From Picocystis sp. L7 (Eukaryota; Chlorophyta; Picocystophyceae; Picocystales; Picocystaceae), in contig QXJR01000024.1 of assembly GCA_020975725.1 (NCBI GenBank), positions 302,535 through 366,534 on the forward strand: a DNA stretch of 64,000 nt, in the 5' to 3' direction. This document shows positions 41,288 through 52,423 of the stretch, one piece after another. The notes beneath the pieces were generated by a model. That model was not told where the DNA came from. It made no database searches and saw only the letters and a list, made by a program, of their open reading frames with translations. The translations under genes and the position numbers were made by a program. Within the stretch, counting starts at the first letter, position 1. Each line of letters begins with the position of its first letter.

Positions 41288-42325
41288 TCATTGGCTGTAA
41301 CCGAAGTAACCCATCAACTCTCTAGCATCTTTCCGCGCCCAGAAATAGTCTGCCTCAACTTTATCCAGTCCAGCCTCCGAATCGAGTTGAAGATCTTGCC
41401 ATGGTTGTGACACCTGCCATCGACGCAATTTACCATGCTGCATACCGGTCAAGTTTGTTTCACGGAGGCTGGATGGTTTCCCTAAAGTGAACAGTAGGGA
41501 CTCTTCCAAGTCATTAAACTTCGCCGTGTCATTCGGGTACATTGTACAGACCCCCTTTGGAGCCTGGTAGATTGTATCCCCTGGGCCTTGAAGGGCAAGC
41601 AGCTTGTGCAATTCTGAGCAGTGCAAATGTAAAAAGTGGCATAGCTGTTCCAAGGTACCAAGAACAGTGTTGGCGTTCGTGAAGTCTTCGAATCGTATGG
41701 ACAGAACATTAGCTGCAGGTAAGAGCTTTGTCATTGCTTGGTTGTCTTGCACCCAACGGTCCACTGCCTTTTCCAGCGTGTATCCTCGTTCGATCAACGA
41801 GCGCACTACATCCCTACCATCCCTATAGATGAAAATGAACTTTGCGTTCGAGGCAACTGTCTCGATTTGTCTGATTTTATTTATGTGCTTTGGTGTTTTC
41901 TCCACCCATGCCTGATAACCGCCCTGGTACGCTTCCACATCCCATTTAGTCAACACAATCTTAATGATAGGCTTGTATAGCGGGTTGATAAAGACCCCGG
42001 TTTCGGTCCCTCGGCACAGCATTCCTGGTAAGTTTCCGACCGTTCTGTACAGCAGGGTGGTACCCGAGTGACCGCAGCCGACGATGAATGCCCTCGTGAT
42101 GTGCATCTGTTCGACAGATGAAACGTCGCTGCAACCTGGGCAGACCAGTGAAGTGCCATTCGCGGAACCCCGGGTACGAGGTTGTTGGTACAGTTGGAGC
42201 GCAATCTTCTCCTGTCCACCCTTGTTCCACAACAGGACAAGTGCTGCACCCAGAAGAGTGCATGGCACGATGTACCGAAGCGCACCCATCCGTTTCAGCC
42301 TCTGCCGGTACGATCTTGGATGCAT
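41288..42325 (-). CDS. Type II membrane sulfotransferase
   Basis: Predicted Golgi PAPS-dependent sulfotransferase of 345 residues, different in subfamily from the one at 5080-6300. A basic N-terminus is followed by a membrane anchor at about 17-34. The PAPS motifs are FIVGCGHSGTTLLYR (80-94) and FIYRDGRDVVRSLIERG (165-181). WVEKTPKHI between them matches the WxEKTP pattern of protein-tyrosine and glycan sulfotransferases. ATG 42325 is chosen; ATG 42289 would leave almost no cytosolic tail. With the ATP sulfurylase and the first enzyme this makes three sulfation genes in the window. The substrate is unknown. Confidence 0.9.
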   Translation of the reverse strand: MHPRSYRQRLKRMGALRYIVPCTLLGAALVLLWNKGGQEKIALQLYQQPRTRGSANGTSLVCPGCSDVSSVEQMHITRAFIVGCGHSGTTLLYRTVGNLPGMLCRGTETGVFINPLYKPIIKIVLTKWDVEAYQGGYQAWVEKTPKHINKIRQIETVASNAKFIFIYRDGRDVVRSLIERGYTLEKAVDRWVQDNQAMTKLLPAANVLSIRFEDFTNANTVLGTLEQLCHFLHLHCSELHKLLALQGPGDTIYQAPKGVCTMYPNDTAKFNDLEESLLFTLGKPSSLRETNLTGMQHGKLRRWQVSQPWQDLQLDSEAGLDKVEADYFWARKDARELMGYFGYSQ

Positions 42326-43525
42326 TGGGCTCAGACGGTATATTGTCCTGGTCCTTGGTTCTAACCACTCCTGGTCGTAGCAAAGGTCACGGAGAGCACC
42401 CTCTGCATGTCGTGGTTTGTGTTTCTTTTCGGTTCCCGATGTGTGTTGGAGGTGCCAAGGAGTGGGGGTTGTATTTCCTGGCGGGAAGGCAGCTCCACCA
42501 GTCCACCATGCACAGGTGCACGCGTTCGTGACTGTTCCCTCTTGGTTTCGGTTTCCTTTTTTGCCGAAACCCTGTTCCACCTGGGGGCGCCTTCGACCAC
42601 GTGACTCCGACCGCACCGGTTGCTGCCGCCCTTTTCCCCACCCGAGGGGAGGTGGTTGTGTTCCTGGCACGGTACGGATACGATTCAAACGTGCGATGCG
42701 GTTCCACGTGGCACGTTCTCGACCGTTACGATCGGTGGTGTGGGTCGTGTTCCCTTTCGATCGGGGATTCGAAAGGACGGGTCGATCGGGGGGATACGAA
42801 CCGACCCGGGTTCGAAAGGGAAGGATGTACCGTAGGAAAGGACGCAAGAGACCGATGGAACAGAAGGGATGGGTGCCCTTTTGTATCGCCGAAGAAAAGG
42901 GGTTTCTTTCCTGGGAATGCGAAGACAAAAGGATCCATCGGTTGGAAGGGGAAGGTGCATGGGAAGGGTGCCAATCCGGTGATCCATCCAACACTGGTCC
43001 TCCGTGGGATCCACTCGCGCACCGGCATGGAGTCCTACCACCGCCAAGGACGCGTCCGAAGGCCTGCCCTTCCCAAGGAACTGGCCGAGATCCCCATCGG
43101 CGGACACAACGGTTGTGTGAACGGGGGAGGAGACACGGTCTGACGTGGCCAGAATCGGATCTGCCCGATTCGATACGCCTCCACCCCTCCCCCACCCCGA
43201 TCCCCACCGACCCAGGGTCGCCGCAGAGGATCCGACCGCCTTCCTCCGAGGATCCTCTGCGCTTGCATACCGTCGGTTCGTGGGGCAGTGGCAGCCTCGC
43301 CATCGCCAGGGGAAGCTGGGGTGACCCACACCATATGCCGCAGCCACAACCGCCTCCTCCACGTCGGAAGCAAAGCAGCTGCCTCTTCCCACGGTCGACC
43401 ACCCCTCGAACGGGTTCGCAAGCCGACGTCGGTGACCTGCCTCGTCCATGCACCTGGAGAGAAGCCTGGTGGAAGTGGGGAGTCCACCTTCAAGGTAAAG
43501 CTCAGCATCCAACAACACGGTTCTG
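42326..43525. other. Divergent upstream region
   Basis: 1.2 kb between the sulfotransferase and the secreted Pro-rich protein. Contains the motif GGGTTCGAAAGGG at 42808-42820, the reverse complement of the unit of the minisatellite at 49886. No supported gene although long open frames occur because the DNA is GC-rich. Confidence 0.5.
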
Positions 43526-44692
43526 ATGGCGAAAGCGGTGCTGTACCTGGTGCTGCTTCTGTGCATCCCCGTGCTTTCGCTTGGCCAACTTGATCCGTTC
43601 GAAGAAGAAGAATGGAGGGCCAGCGCGAGAAAGGCCGACGAGTCAACCATAGGGAACGACACCCGCGAAACTGAACTATACACCGCTCAAGTATGGCGGC
43701 AGCTCGACTTCGAAGCGGTGCTCCGCATTGAATTGTACACAACCCTGGCTCGAGAGGTAACGTTCGAGATTCAGTTCTGCGACGGCGGAGGAACAACCAC
43801 CCTTGTTTCTCGGCCGGGACGAGTCCTGTCCTGGTGGAGGAAGCCTTTCACTTGGAACCGACGTTCGGTTCCCCTCCTCATTCGAGGACCGGGCTTCGAC
43901 TGGAGGAGGATGTACGGAGGGCGCAAGTATGAGTTCTACTTGTTGTCAAATGGAGCGCTAAGCTTGCGTCTGAGAAGCGGGAGCCCTCGTGGGCTTCCAA
44001 TCAAGAACCCGTGGTGCCAAGTTTATGGACTACAATTGACGCACCGACAGTACCATCGGCAGCCTACTTGTTCAACCCATCGTGAGAACCTGATCGGCGT
44101 CGGTGCTGGATCTATTGCGCAAAATTTGGCCAGGGATTTCCGAACGCTTGTTCAAGACTACCTGTCTGCAGTCTGCTCGGATGTCGGTCCTATCTTTGGA
44201 AGTTACGATGCAGGTTCCCGTACTGCGAGGGGGGACCTTTTCCTCAGTCAATCGTGCAGCCAGATATTTGCAAGGCAATTCAACACACTTCCGCAGTCCT
44301 GGTCACTGCAGCTGGAACCTGGCTGCGATGTGTCACCTTATACTCCTCTGGCAACGCAAGAGCCGTTCCCATCTAATGCCCGTAGATGTGAAGGCACAGG
44401 AACAGTCATTTGCCCAGTCAACTTTGTCGTACGAGGACCAGCACCCACGTTGCCTCCACCTCCGCTACCGAGACCTCCAGTGCCCCCTCCACCACCACCG
44501 CCTCCTCCTCCTCCTCCCAGTCGGGACTTTGCTGACGAAAGGGGTGTATGTTCTTGTGTGGACGAGTGCCAAGTGTTTAGCGGCACACCGGATATATGCC
44601 TGGTTGGTGGTGCAAAAAAATCATGCCGTGTTGATAGAGGTTGTTCAAGGGGGAGAGTTCTCAACTTCAGGAGGTATCTCTGCTGCGTATAG
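43526..44692 (+). CDS. Secreted proline-rich, cysteine-rich protein
   Basis: 388 residues, no known enzyme motif. A clear signal peptide (MAKAVLYLVLLLCIPVLSLG) is followed by an N-terminal domain of about 150 residues with many tryptophans and arginines. A middle region follows (IGVGAGSIAQNLARDF) and then a hinge of PxPP and polyproline at about 310-335, resembling the proline rods of algal wall proteins such as pherophorins. The C-terminal domain of about 50 residues has eight cysteines (VCSCVDEC, CLVGG, CRVDRGC, CCV) and is probably disulfide-bonded. The likely location is cell wall or extracellular matrix. I recognise the architecture but not the family. Confidence 0.75.
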   Translation: MAKAVLYLVLLLCIPVLSLGQLDPFEEEEWRASARKADESTIGNDTRETELYTAQVWRQLDFEAVLRIELYTTLAREVTFEIQFCDGGGTTTLVSRPGRVLSWWRKPFTWNRRSVPLLIRGPGFDWRRMYGGRKYEFYLLSNGALSLRLRSGSPRGLPIKNPWCQVYGLQLTHRQYHRQPTCSTHRENLIGVGAGSIAQNLARDFRTLVQDYLSAVCSDVGPIFGSYDAGSRTARGDLFLSQSCSQIFARQFNTLPQSWSLQLEPGCDVSPYTPLATQEPFPSNARRCEGTGTVICPVNFVVRGPAPTLPPPPLPRPPVPPPPPPPPPPPPSRDFADERGVCSCVDECQVFSGTPDICLVGGAKKSCRVDRGCSRGRVLNFRRYLCCV

Positions 44693-45906
44693 ATCCTTCT
44701 GAGACTTGTTTGACGGTTTGATGGTCCGAAAAGGCTTTTCCTCCGGTGTTCTATTAGTCCTAGGAGACGTCAATGCATGTGTTCTGTTGCTCTCTTTCGC
44801 CCCGTGCCAGCCTTTTCCTAGAAGCTCACAAGTAAACAGTTTCAAGTATTCTTGGAACCGTCATTGAACAGTGCCCTGAATCTAGCATCCATGCAGCTCC
44901 ATGAGGTTACAAACACCAGTGTCAGCTCCTCGTCCTCTGCGTACAAGCCCAGACCAATGCCTGTCGCATGTGGGCCACCTTGGATCCTATGGTATTTTGA
45001 CAACCTCACCGTCAAATCTATCCAACAAAGTCTTCGTTGTAAGAAGCGCGCAGGACTGCACGTTGCAAGCTCTCAACTGCATTAGTGTCCATATCTCCCT
45101 GTGTCGTGTTTTGCAATGTGCTACATTCTGGTGGAGCAGACTTGAGGAACATGAATGGAAACGCTGCTCAAGGCACTTGTAAATTTGTATTGCGGAGCTG
45201 TAGGAAGTAGGGGACGTAGAAGATCTGTCTTGAAGGAGGGATGTTCAAAGAGCATGGAGCATGTAAGGAGCATCCGGAAGAGCAGAAGCAACTCAGGAGA
45301 GTCCTACGTTGTCACTACTGGCAGAAACTTGCATTGCGGAGCAACAAATAGCACAGATTCAGCCGTCCCTTCTCGAGATAGGTGAATGGGCATTTGCCCA
45401 CAACAATTGCAGTAACTCGAGGTTAGGATCCCATGGAATGTAATGGAACAATGCCAGCAGAAAGAACAGGGTTCCAGGCTTTCACCATCACGGGGTTCTT
45501 GCTGTATCCACCGAAAACAGTAGACTACCATCGTGTCCCAAGTCGGTGCTACTGGAATATTTAAATAGTACAACCGGAGGACAAGACTCAGGGACACATG
45601 CATAGTTCATAGTGAGTTCAATGGTGCATCCCAACGTCCCGAATTTGTACCTGTCTGGTGGGCAATGCACAGCATTCTAGATGGCAAAGTTCGCGTTGCG
45701 TGTTTATGCTCAAAAAATACCCAACTTTGGAGAGAGCACAGATTTGCCCTAAGCTACAAGGTATGTGAGCACTGGATATTCCAGAAACAGCGGAACGATC
45801 CCAAAGAGACTATTACAAGAACACATGTGAACCCTTGATAAGGCATGCAAGAGTAGCACGCCCTTGCAGGATGAGCATGTCTATACATTGGAATGGTCCA
45901 TTGAAC
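44693..45906. other. Intergenic region
   Basis: No supported gene; short open frames only. I searched the minus-strand sequence here for a SECIS that could serve the neighbouring TGA-containing frame and found none. Confidence 0.5.
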
Positions 45907-46539
45907 TTAGTGGTCAATGGCACTCGCAGAAAACAAGTTTTCCTCAAATGCGTCGACGACATCTGTTTTCGCTTCTTTGGCCTCTTCAGTATCCTCCGGA
46001 TGATCTGGACCGCTCTTCAGAACGTTTTCCGCGTATGACAAGTTTGAAAGCAACCTCCGACCTGTGCGGGGCGGATTGCATGCGGTGTTTCTCCAATCCC
46101 GGCACGTAGCAGTAGAACGGACCCTGAAAATGTCGTTGCAAAAACGACGCGGATAAACCGTGGGTCGGCAGGTGCTGCCAACCTGTCCACGAAAGGACCT
46201 TCCGTTGGAAGCAGTCAAGCTTCTAGGACATACACAGTACCTGTATTCACCGTACTGGGTTGCTGTTCGTTCAAAAAACCTGATACGGACGTTGTTGGTT
46301 CTAGGACATCTGGCGATTGCTCGTCGGGGCCCACTGCCCATGTACTGACCACCTTGTACAGCAGCTGTGCTGGAAGCACAATACTGGGCGTAGGTGACTG
46401 GACCAGCATATCTTTCGGTGTACCCCTGGCAAGAGAGTCTGCTGCGACCAGCATCTCAGTAAGAGCAGATGCATTGAGCTCTGATGGACTGCAGCAAGAG
46501 TACAACACTGAGCAACACTAGCAGCAGGTGAAGCAACAT
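45907..46539 (-). pseudogene. Small secreted Cys-rich protein with one in-frame TGA
   Basis: From ATG 46539 the frame reads a textbook signal peptide (MLLHLLLVLLSVVLLLQSIRA), then QCICSY, a TGA codon at 46456-46458, then 182 further codons without a stop. The latter part is cysteine-rich (CICSY, CQGY, YCVCP, CNDIF, CRDW) with an acidic tail, which looks like protein-coding sequence. Because this genome appears to read TGA as selenocysteine in the hemerythrin gene, the TGA could be Sec28. However, I see no SECIS downstream, and the residues around it are not a known redox motif. A recent nonsense mutation or an unseen intron are alternatives. Function unknown. Confidence 0.4.
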
Positions 46540-47590
46540 CGTAGCGGATCAAGATTGATATGTCTATGGGGGAGAGGAGCGTTTGCGCTAGCTGCGTTTC
46601 GGAGTAACATTGACACGTCAGTCCGGGAGGTTGTGATGGGGGCAAGCATTCTCGTTTCGAAACGCCGCACAAGACTCCCAGAACCCCTTCTTCCCTCTCC
46701 TCCCCTGCAAGCGTCTTCTGTTGTGTCCTGTACCATTTGGTGTTCGCGTTTTGATTCTACATCTGTTCGCCTGATGCGCCCTGCGCATGGGAGCCAGCGT
46801 ACCTTTGAGGGAACCCAGTCTTCTGGTGTGTTGGGGAGGCGGGCTTGGTGCCATCTGGCGAAGCAGGACGGTGTGCATGTGATTTTACGTTTCGTTGCTC
46901 CGTTGCTTGTCTTCACGAAGACGTGTCCGTGGTCTTTCCCGCTCCTCTACGCGGATAGAGAAGGACCATCGAGGATGCAAAGCTTGGCTTGGAGGCACGT
47001 GTCGGAATTCCGCCCTTCGTCGAGCAGGACGAGAGCTTCCTTCACAAGCGATGTGGATGGAACCGCCACACCCGCATCCTCCACCGTCCGATGGGTTGGA
47101 AGATCTCATCCGAGGGCGCAGAACGGCCTTCGCCCCGGGGGGAAAGACCACGGTTCGACACAACGGGGCGAGGTGGGTGACGTGTCCTCCCCCCACTTTT
47201 CTTGGATCGGGTGAAACTCCCCACCGAACCGGGGCGCCCCGGACGGACCCATCGGAAGCAAGAAGCGTGGATCGGACGGTCGTGAACGGTCTCGGATGGC
47301 ACACAACGGACGGTCGGATGGGTCCGATGCGAGATCCGATCGCCACCGTCCGATGGGTCCGGATCCGTTCCGACCCGAACCCTTCCTTTCAAGAACCACC
47401 CTTCACCTCCGATCCATCCCGACTCGCAGACCCGGACCCTGCCCGATCGATTCTCCCGATCGAAAACGTTCCTTTGTCCCGTCCCTTGCCCCGATCCAGG
47501 AAACCCTGAAGGTGTCGGTTCGATCGGCAGATCCTCCCGATCGAATCCGGGTCTATCCCGCATTTGAACCTGGATGGACCTCGAAGCACG
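46540..47590. other. Divergent upstream region
   Basis: Between the secreted-protein frame and the RHL1-like gene. GC-rich towards the right, with dense GATCCG/CGATCG-type repeats at 47330-47560. No supported gene. Confidence 0.5.
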
Positions 47591-48523
47591 ATGGCGCCAA
47601 CCGCATCCGCAGCCAAAGCGACGCGCGAAGAGGAAGAACAGCGCGCCGTTTCGGAACGCCTGCTGAACAAGGCCAAGAGACGCGGTGTGCTGGCCGACAA
47701 CCGCCCACGTGTGCCCGAGGAACGTCCTGCTTCGTCGGCGCTGCTCCAGAGCCACGGATTCGACGTGGTGAAGAAATCCACCCAGAGGAAGCAGAGGTAT
47801 TTGATGGTCTTTCCAGGACAACTCGCACCCGCTGGTGCAGGTGAAATGGGACAGTTGGACCAGCTGGACACCCAGAACCCAGTGATGTACTTGCAGTTCC
47901 CACAAGGTAGGCTGAAGCTCCTGGGGACGCTGGTGTATCCCAAGAACAAATACATGGCACTCAGCATTGGTAGAAGGAAAGTGGTGTGCGAGGACGTCTT
48001 CGAAAGCCTGGTCGTGTTTTGCGAGTCCTACTGGATTGGCACCGCGGAGGAGAACCCCGAAGAAACACCCATGCCCATGCCCAGAGAACTGGAAAACAGG
48101 AAACATGAAAAATATTCGTTCCATGGAGGTGCGTCGAAGAAACCAGCCTCGGACGTTGGCGAAGAAGCCACACAAAAGTCCCAAGAATTCAACGAAGAAG
48201 TCGACCTGGAGGACGAACTTCCCACACAGACGATGCCCTCCTCCCAAAGGCGTAGCAGGCATCCGACAGACACAGCCCAACAGCAAATTTGCATCACGGT
48301 GGACGATGCTTCTCAGGAAGAAAGTCCCGCAGAGGAACAGGAACAGGAAGAGATCCTTCTCCCTCCCCGTCCCAAGCGCCAGAGAGCCGCTCGATCCAAT
48401 GGACCCAAATCAAAGGGGAATGTCACCGTGGATGGAAAGGCGGAGCTGCCTGAGGACGAACCCTTTGCGGATATCAGCGACGAAGATACGCAAGATGAGG
48501 AAGATCCAGATTTTGAAGCCTGA
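47591..48523 (+). CDS. RHL1: RHL1-like topoisomerase VI accessory protein
   Basis: Nuclear DNA-binding partner of the plant-type topoisomerase VI complex, needed in plants for endoreduplication and chromosome decatenation. 310 residues. The conserved core at about 55-160 has QRYLMVFPGQLAP, MYLQFPQGRLKLLGTLVYPK and a SYWIGTAEENPEE ending, which line up well with Arabidopsis RHL1. The second half is disordered and acidic, with a basic cluster (PPRPKRQRAARS) that could be a nuclear signal or AT-hook-like contact. ATG 47591 is preferred over a TTG nine codons earlier. A single-copy housekeeping gene, it helps place the organism near the green lineage. Confidence 0.87.
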   Translation: MAPTASAAKATREEEEQRAVSERLLNKAKRRGVLADNRPRVPEERPASSALLQSHGFDVVKKSTQRKQRYLMVFPGQLAPAGAGEMGQLDQLDTQNPVMYLQFPQGRLKLLGTLVYPKNKYMALSIGRRKVVCEDVFESLVVFCESYWIGTAEENPEETPMPMPRELENRKHEKYSFHGGASKKPASDVGEEATQKSQEFNEEVDLEDELPTQTMPSSQRRSRHPTDTAQQQICITVDDASQEESPAEEQEQEEILLPPRPKRQRAARSNGPKSKGNVTVDGKAELPEDEPFADISDEDTQDEEDPDFEA

Positions 48524-49885
48524 AATGTTCACCAGGAAGGGATGCTCTTTGGTCCGTGACCCAAGCACCAGTTCTACAGGAGGATTGGCGACCACTGTCC
48601 CCCTTTGGATCTTGGCATGGAGAAGGCTTGCCTGGCTTTTCCCATTGAATGGCTCGACCGCCTGCAGTGCAGGCGTGGCGAATTCCTTGGGCCGCTAAAC
48701 ACGTATCCCCTGTTGTGCTCTTTTTTGCACATCCGCTGTCAACAGCAGCCACGAAAAGAAACGGGCCATCCTTGACGTGGTCCCGCGGTGGCCCCCTGCA
48801 CAGGTCTCAGATCCGTGGTTGAAGCTTTTCAGCCGCATGAAATTCAGCCCCTTGAGCCACAGTCAATGTGCACTGGATCAATGATGACCAAAGAGTGTTA
48901 CCAATGGGTACACCAGATCGGGGGTTTACTCCCCCTGTGAGCAATGGAACGTCCACGAGCAACAAGTCTAGCCAGCGGTTGGTGCGAATCCGTCGGTTGG
49001 CACGCTTCCGTCACGCCCGGCTGGGGCACCGACTCGAAGGTGGGCGCGAGGAGTGCAGTCGCACCTGATCTCATGCCCTCCACCATGAATAAAACGTGTG
49101 CACTGTTTCGTCGTAACGCAGGTTCTATGCTCAGACAGGGTCATCGTTGTGTCTGTCCTGAACGATGAAGCTCTTGTCGAACGACAATCAGGATCAGAGC
49201 CAGCTGGATGCCGCCGACATTGTTCGTCGTGGACCGGTCCTAAACCCATTAGTGCCGATTCGCCAGAGCTGCAGTTTCATCCGCCAGCGGCTGGCTGCGA
49301 AGTTTCGCCTTGCTGGTGAGAATCCCGTGGTGCTCTGCAGCAATATTGGAGTATGAAGAGAGCGGGCATGCCTTGATCGAAGCTCCCTTGTTGCCCGTGC
49401 GTCAGGGCCGGCAAGCATGCGTTTTGAAGACAGCAGCATGCGGACAGGACCGTCCAGGCATGGGCTGCATCGGGCGGGTTGGTCTCAGCGATGTCCTGCA
49501 GATGTCGCATAGGAGGGGAGGCGTGGCTCTTTCATTTTCCGCGACATATCGCTCCTGGTCCATTGTTTTTCATGTTCTGCTGTTGGTTGTTGAAGCTTGC
49601 GATTTGGGTATGGTTCCCTTTTTGTGAGACAAGGGAGGAGCAGGATGCACCCCGTTTGAGGGATGTCTCCATCCTTCTGGTTGGTTCTTGGGCGTGGTGA
49701 TCTGGCATGAAAGGATGCAGCATGGAGATCCCTCGCGCATGCCCCCACGTGTGGGATCAGTAGTGGGAACCCACACGTAATGGTGGTAATGGTGGACCAT
49801 CCGTTTTGTGTGTGTGCAAGATGCCTTTCATGGTCCTCCCTGGTGCTGGACTCCCCCATCGCTTCCGTCGAGAAGAAACTCCCTT
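48524..49885. other. Intergenic region
   Basis: 1.4 kb with no supported gene, leading into the minisatellite. Confidence 0.5.
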
Positions 49886-50250
49886 CCCTTTCGAATCCTT
49901 CCTTCCTTCCCTTTCGAATCCTTTCTTCCCTTTCGAACCCGTCCTTCCTTCCCTTTCGAATCCTTCCTTTCTTCCCTTTCGAATCCTTCCTTTCTTCCCT
50001 TTCGAATCCTTCCTTTCTTCCCTTTCGAATCCTTCCTTCCTTCCCTTTCGAATCCTTTCTTCCCTTTCGAACCCGTCCTTCCTTCCCTTTCGAATCCTTC
50101 CTTTCTTCCCTTTCGAATCCTTCCTTTCTTCCCTTTCGAATCCTTCCTTCCCTTTCGAATCCTTCCTTCCCTTTCGAACCCGTCCTTGATTCCCTTTCGA
50201 ATCCTTCCTTCCTTCCCTTTCGAATCCTTCCTTCCTTCCCTTTCGAATCC
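49886..50250 (+). repeat. Minisatellite of about 17 CCCTTTCGAA units
   Basis: Seventeen copies of a 19-23-base unit beginning CCCTTTCGAAYCC and ending in TTCCTT/TTTCTT variants. Four-unit blocks are themselves repeated, so it grew by block duplication. It ends 64 bases before the cyclase ATG and so is in the promoter or 5' UTR. Open frames that run through it are artefacts of its composition. Confidence 0.9.
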
Positions 50251-50314
50251 GGTTTCGCGTGTTCGCGACGCGCATCGCGTCTGTCGCGCGCATTTCCTCT
50301 TGTTGTTTTCGGCC

Positions 50315-52423
50315 ATGGCGCACGACACGATGGAGGACTTGAAGGAGGAGAACGCGAGGCTGAGGAAGCAGCTTCAGGAGCTGCGTTTGCAGCAGCGTTC
50401 CATGGGCGGTTCTGCGGACGGTTCCAAGTGTTCGTCCCAAGGTTGCGGTTCGACGTCGGAACGTCGCGCGAGCAGCCAAGAGGAGATGGAGACGCGCAGG
50501 AACACGTCCTTCAAATCGAAGATCCAGCGCCTCTTCAGCCGCACGAAGCGCCTGGGATCCGTCTCGGAGTCCACGGACAGCGCCGACGCCTGGGATCGTT
50601 CCACGTCTTCGGCGAGGAGGATCCAGGACGCGTTCTGGCACGAGCAGCTGGATCGTCCATCGGACGACGACATGGGCGATCGGCTGCTGCACGTGCTGGA
50701 TCGATTGGATCCAGGATGGATGGAAGAAAACGCGCGCAAGAAGAAGAACGTGGCACCGGTCCTGGACCAGACGGTGCTGAAGGAAGTCTTGGGCCAGGAC
50801 GATCGCGCCTGCTGGGCCACGCACTGGGACGACGAAAGAGGCGTGTATCGCCTGTGGGGAAACCGCGCCGCCAAGATGCTGTTCGGACTGGACGGGAAGT
50901 GGTTCTCCAAACGCAAGGTCAAGAAGCGGATCCTGCTCACCGACGCCATGAGCGCCCAGATGCAAGCGGTGTTCTGGAGGGCCAGAGCGGATTTCGATGA
51001 AGGCGTGTGCACCCCCAGGGCCACCTTCATGTTCTTCTACCCCGGGGACCAGAAGAACCCGGTGCTGCTGCGCACGTTCGTGTCGGCGTTTCGTTACAAG
51101 GAACCCCACTGGATCAACAAGGACGAAGGGGTGGCCGGCGAAGGGGTGGCCCTCTTCACCGAATGCGTACCCCAACGCTTGTACAGCCCGAGGCACCAGA
51201 ACATCTTGGTGAGACAGCACATGATGATGAAGAACTCCGCCAGCCCCATGACCATGTTCTTGGTGGAGGAGGAACTCAAGGTGTGCGCCATGGAACAAAA
51301 CCCGGCCTCCATGGCCTTCATGGGATACCTGGCAGACGACGAGATGAAGACCATGGACCCGAAGGACGCCCCGTCGTCCTGCTGCGACGACGACTGCGCG
51401 GTGGTCCTGAAGGACGACCTGGAGAACCTCTTCGGAAGCGAGAACCTCCAGCTGGTGGCGGAGCTCCTGGAGGACGTCCGTAAGGGGAAGAGATGGGTCC
51501 AGAGGGTCAAGATCTCGTCCAAAGCGAGGCTGCCCTCCTGCTTCACCAAAAACACCGGCCTGTACAGCCGAATCAGCACCAGCGATCGAGACATCTGGCA
51601 CGAGGTCGCCGCCATCCCCACCAAAGACCCCGTGACGGGACAGAAAACGGTGGTGGTGAACCAGACCGACATCACCGACGTGGTGGCGGCCGAAGCCAGG
51701 GCCCGATCCGCGGCCCATTCCACCAAGCAGCTGCTGCGTTCCCTGCTCCCCCAGCACATCATAGAAAAGCTCATGGAGCTGGGGGGAGGAGAAGGGGCTC
51801 TCTTCCGTCGATCCGCCACGATGATGGATCGGGTGGAATACCTCGCCGAGGAGCATCCCTCCGTGACCATCCTCTTCGCGGACATCGTGGGATTCACCAC
51901 CTTCTCGCAATCCGTGAAACCGAAGCAAGTGATGTCCATGCTCAACATGCTCTACGATGGGTTCGATCGGATGATCGACGAGTACGATATCTACAAGGTG
52001 GAGACCATCGGGGACTCGTACATGGTGGTGGGAGGGCTCCTGGAGTGCAAGGACGGGGTCTGCTTCCCCGCCAAGGGCGACAAATCCCACGCGTCCCGGG
52101 TCGTGAACTTCGGCATCGCCATGCTGGAGTACGCGTCGACCTTGACCAAACCTGATGGTACCCCCATCGACCTTCGGGTAGGTGTACACTCTGGGGCGTG
52201 CGTGAGTGGCATCGTGGGCACCAAGGCTCCGCGATACTGCCTGTTTGGGGACACGGTCAACGTGGCGAGCCGGATGGAGTCGACAGGGATCCCCGGCTGC
52301 ATCCAAGCTTCCACGTCGACCAGGGAGCTCTCTAGAGAACTGCCGTGGGTGTCCCTGGGAGAGAAGGAAATCAAAGGCAAGGGGAAAATGGTCACCTACA
52401 AGCTTCAGCCTTCCCTCGACTGA
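50315..52423 (+). CDS. Soluble PAS-containing guanylate cyclase
   Basis: Class III nucleotide cyclase of 702 residues without membrane segments. A short N-terminal coiled coil (EENARLRKQLQELRLQQ) is followed by PAS-like regions at about 150-300 and 365-455, a linker helix, and a cyclase domain from about 515 to 700. Metal-binding Asp523 (FADIVGFTTFS) and Asp567 (VETIGDSYMVV) are present, as are Asn649 and Arg653 (NVASRMES). The purine-selecting residues are Glu563 and Cys642 (RYCLFGDTVN), the guanylate rather than adenylate pair. It should act as a homodimer making cGMP. The PAS input ligand is unknown. ATG 50315 is the first after the minisatellite and begins the coiled coil. Confidence 0.92.
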   Translation: MAHDTMEDLKEENARLRKQLQELRLQQRSMGGSADGSKCSSQGCGSTSERRASSQEEMETRRNTSFKSKIQRLFSRTKRLGSVSESTDSADAWDRSTSSARRIQDAFWHEQLDRPSDDDMGDRLLHVLDRLDPGWMEENARKKKNVAPVLDQTVLKEVLGQDDRACWATHWDDERGVYRLWGNRAAKMLFGLDGKWFSKRKVKKRILLTDAMSAQMQAVFWRARADFDEGVCTPRATFMFFYPGDQKNPVLLRTFVSAFRYKEPHWINKDEGVAGEGVALFTECVPQRLYSPRHQNILVRQHMMMKNSASPMTMFLVEEELKVCAMEQNPASMAFMGYLADDEMKTMDPKDAPSSCCDDDCAVVLKDDLENLFGSENLQLVAELLEDVRKGKRWVQRVKISSKARLPSCFTKNTGLYSRISTSDRDIWHEVAAIPTKDPVTGQKTVVVNQTDITDVVAAEARARSAAHSTKQLLRSLLPQHIIEKLMELGGGEGALFRRSATMMDRVEYLAEEHPSVTILFADIVGFTTFSQSVKPKQVMSMLNMLYDGFDRMIDEYDIYKVETIGDSYMVVGGLLECKDGVCFPAKGDKSHASRVVNFGIAMLEYASTLTKPDGTPIDLRVGVHSGACVSGIVGTKAPRYCLFGDTVNVASRMESTGIPGCIQASTSTRELSRELPWVSLGEKEIKGKGKMVTYKLQPSLD

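Noticed and set aside
49806-50314. In-frame extension of the cyclase upstream through the minisatellite
   Set aside because: The extension is a monotonous Ser-Asn-Pro-Phe-Leu repeat; the coiled coil and normal start lie at ATG 50315.
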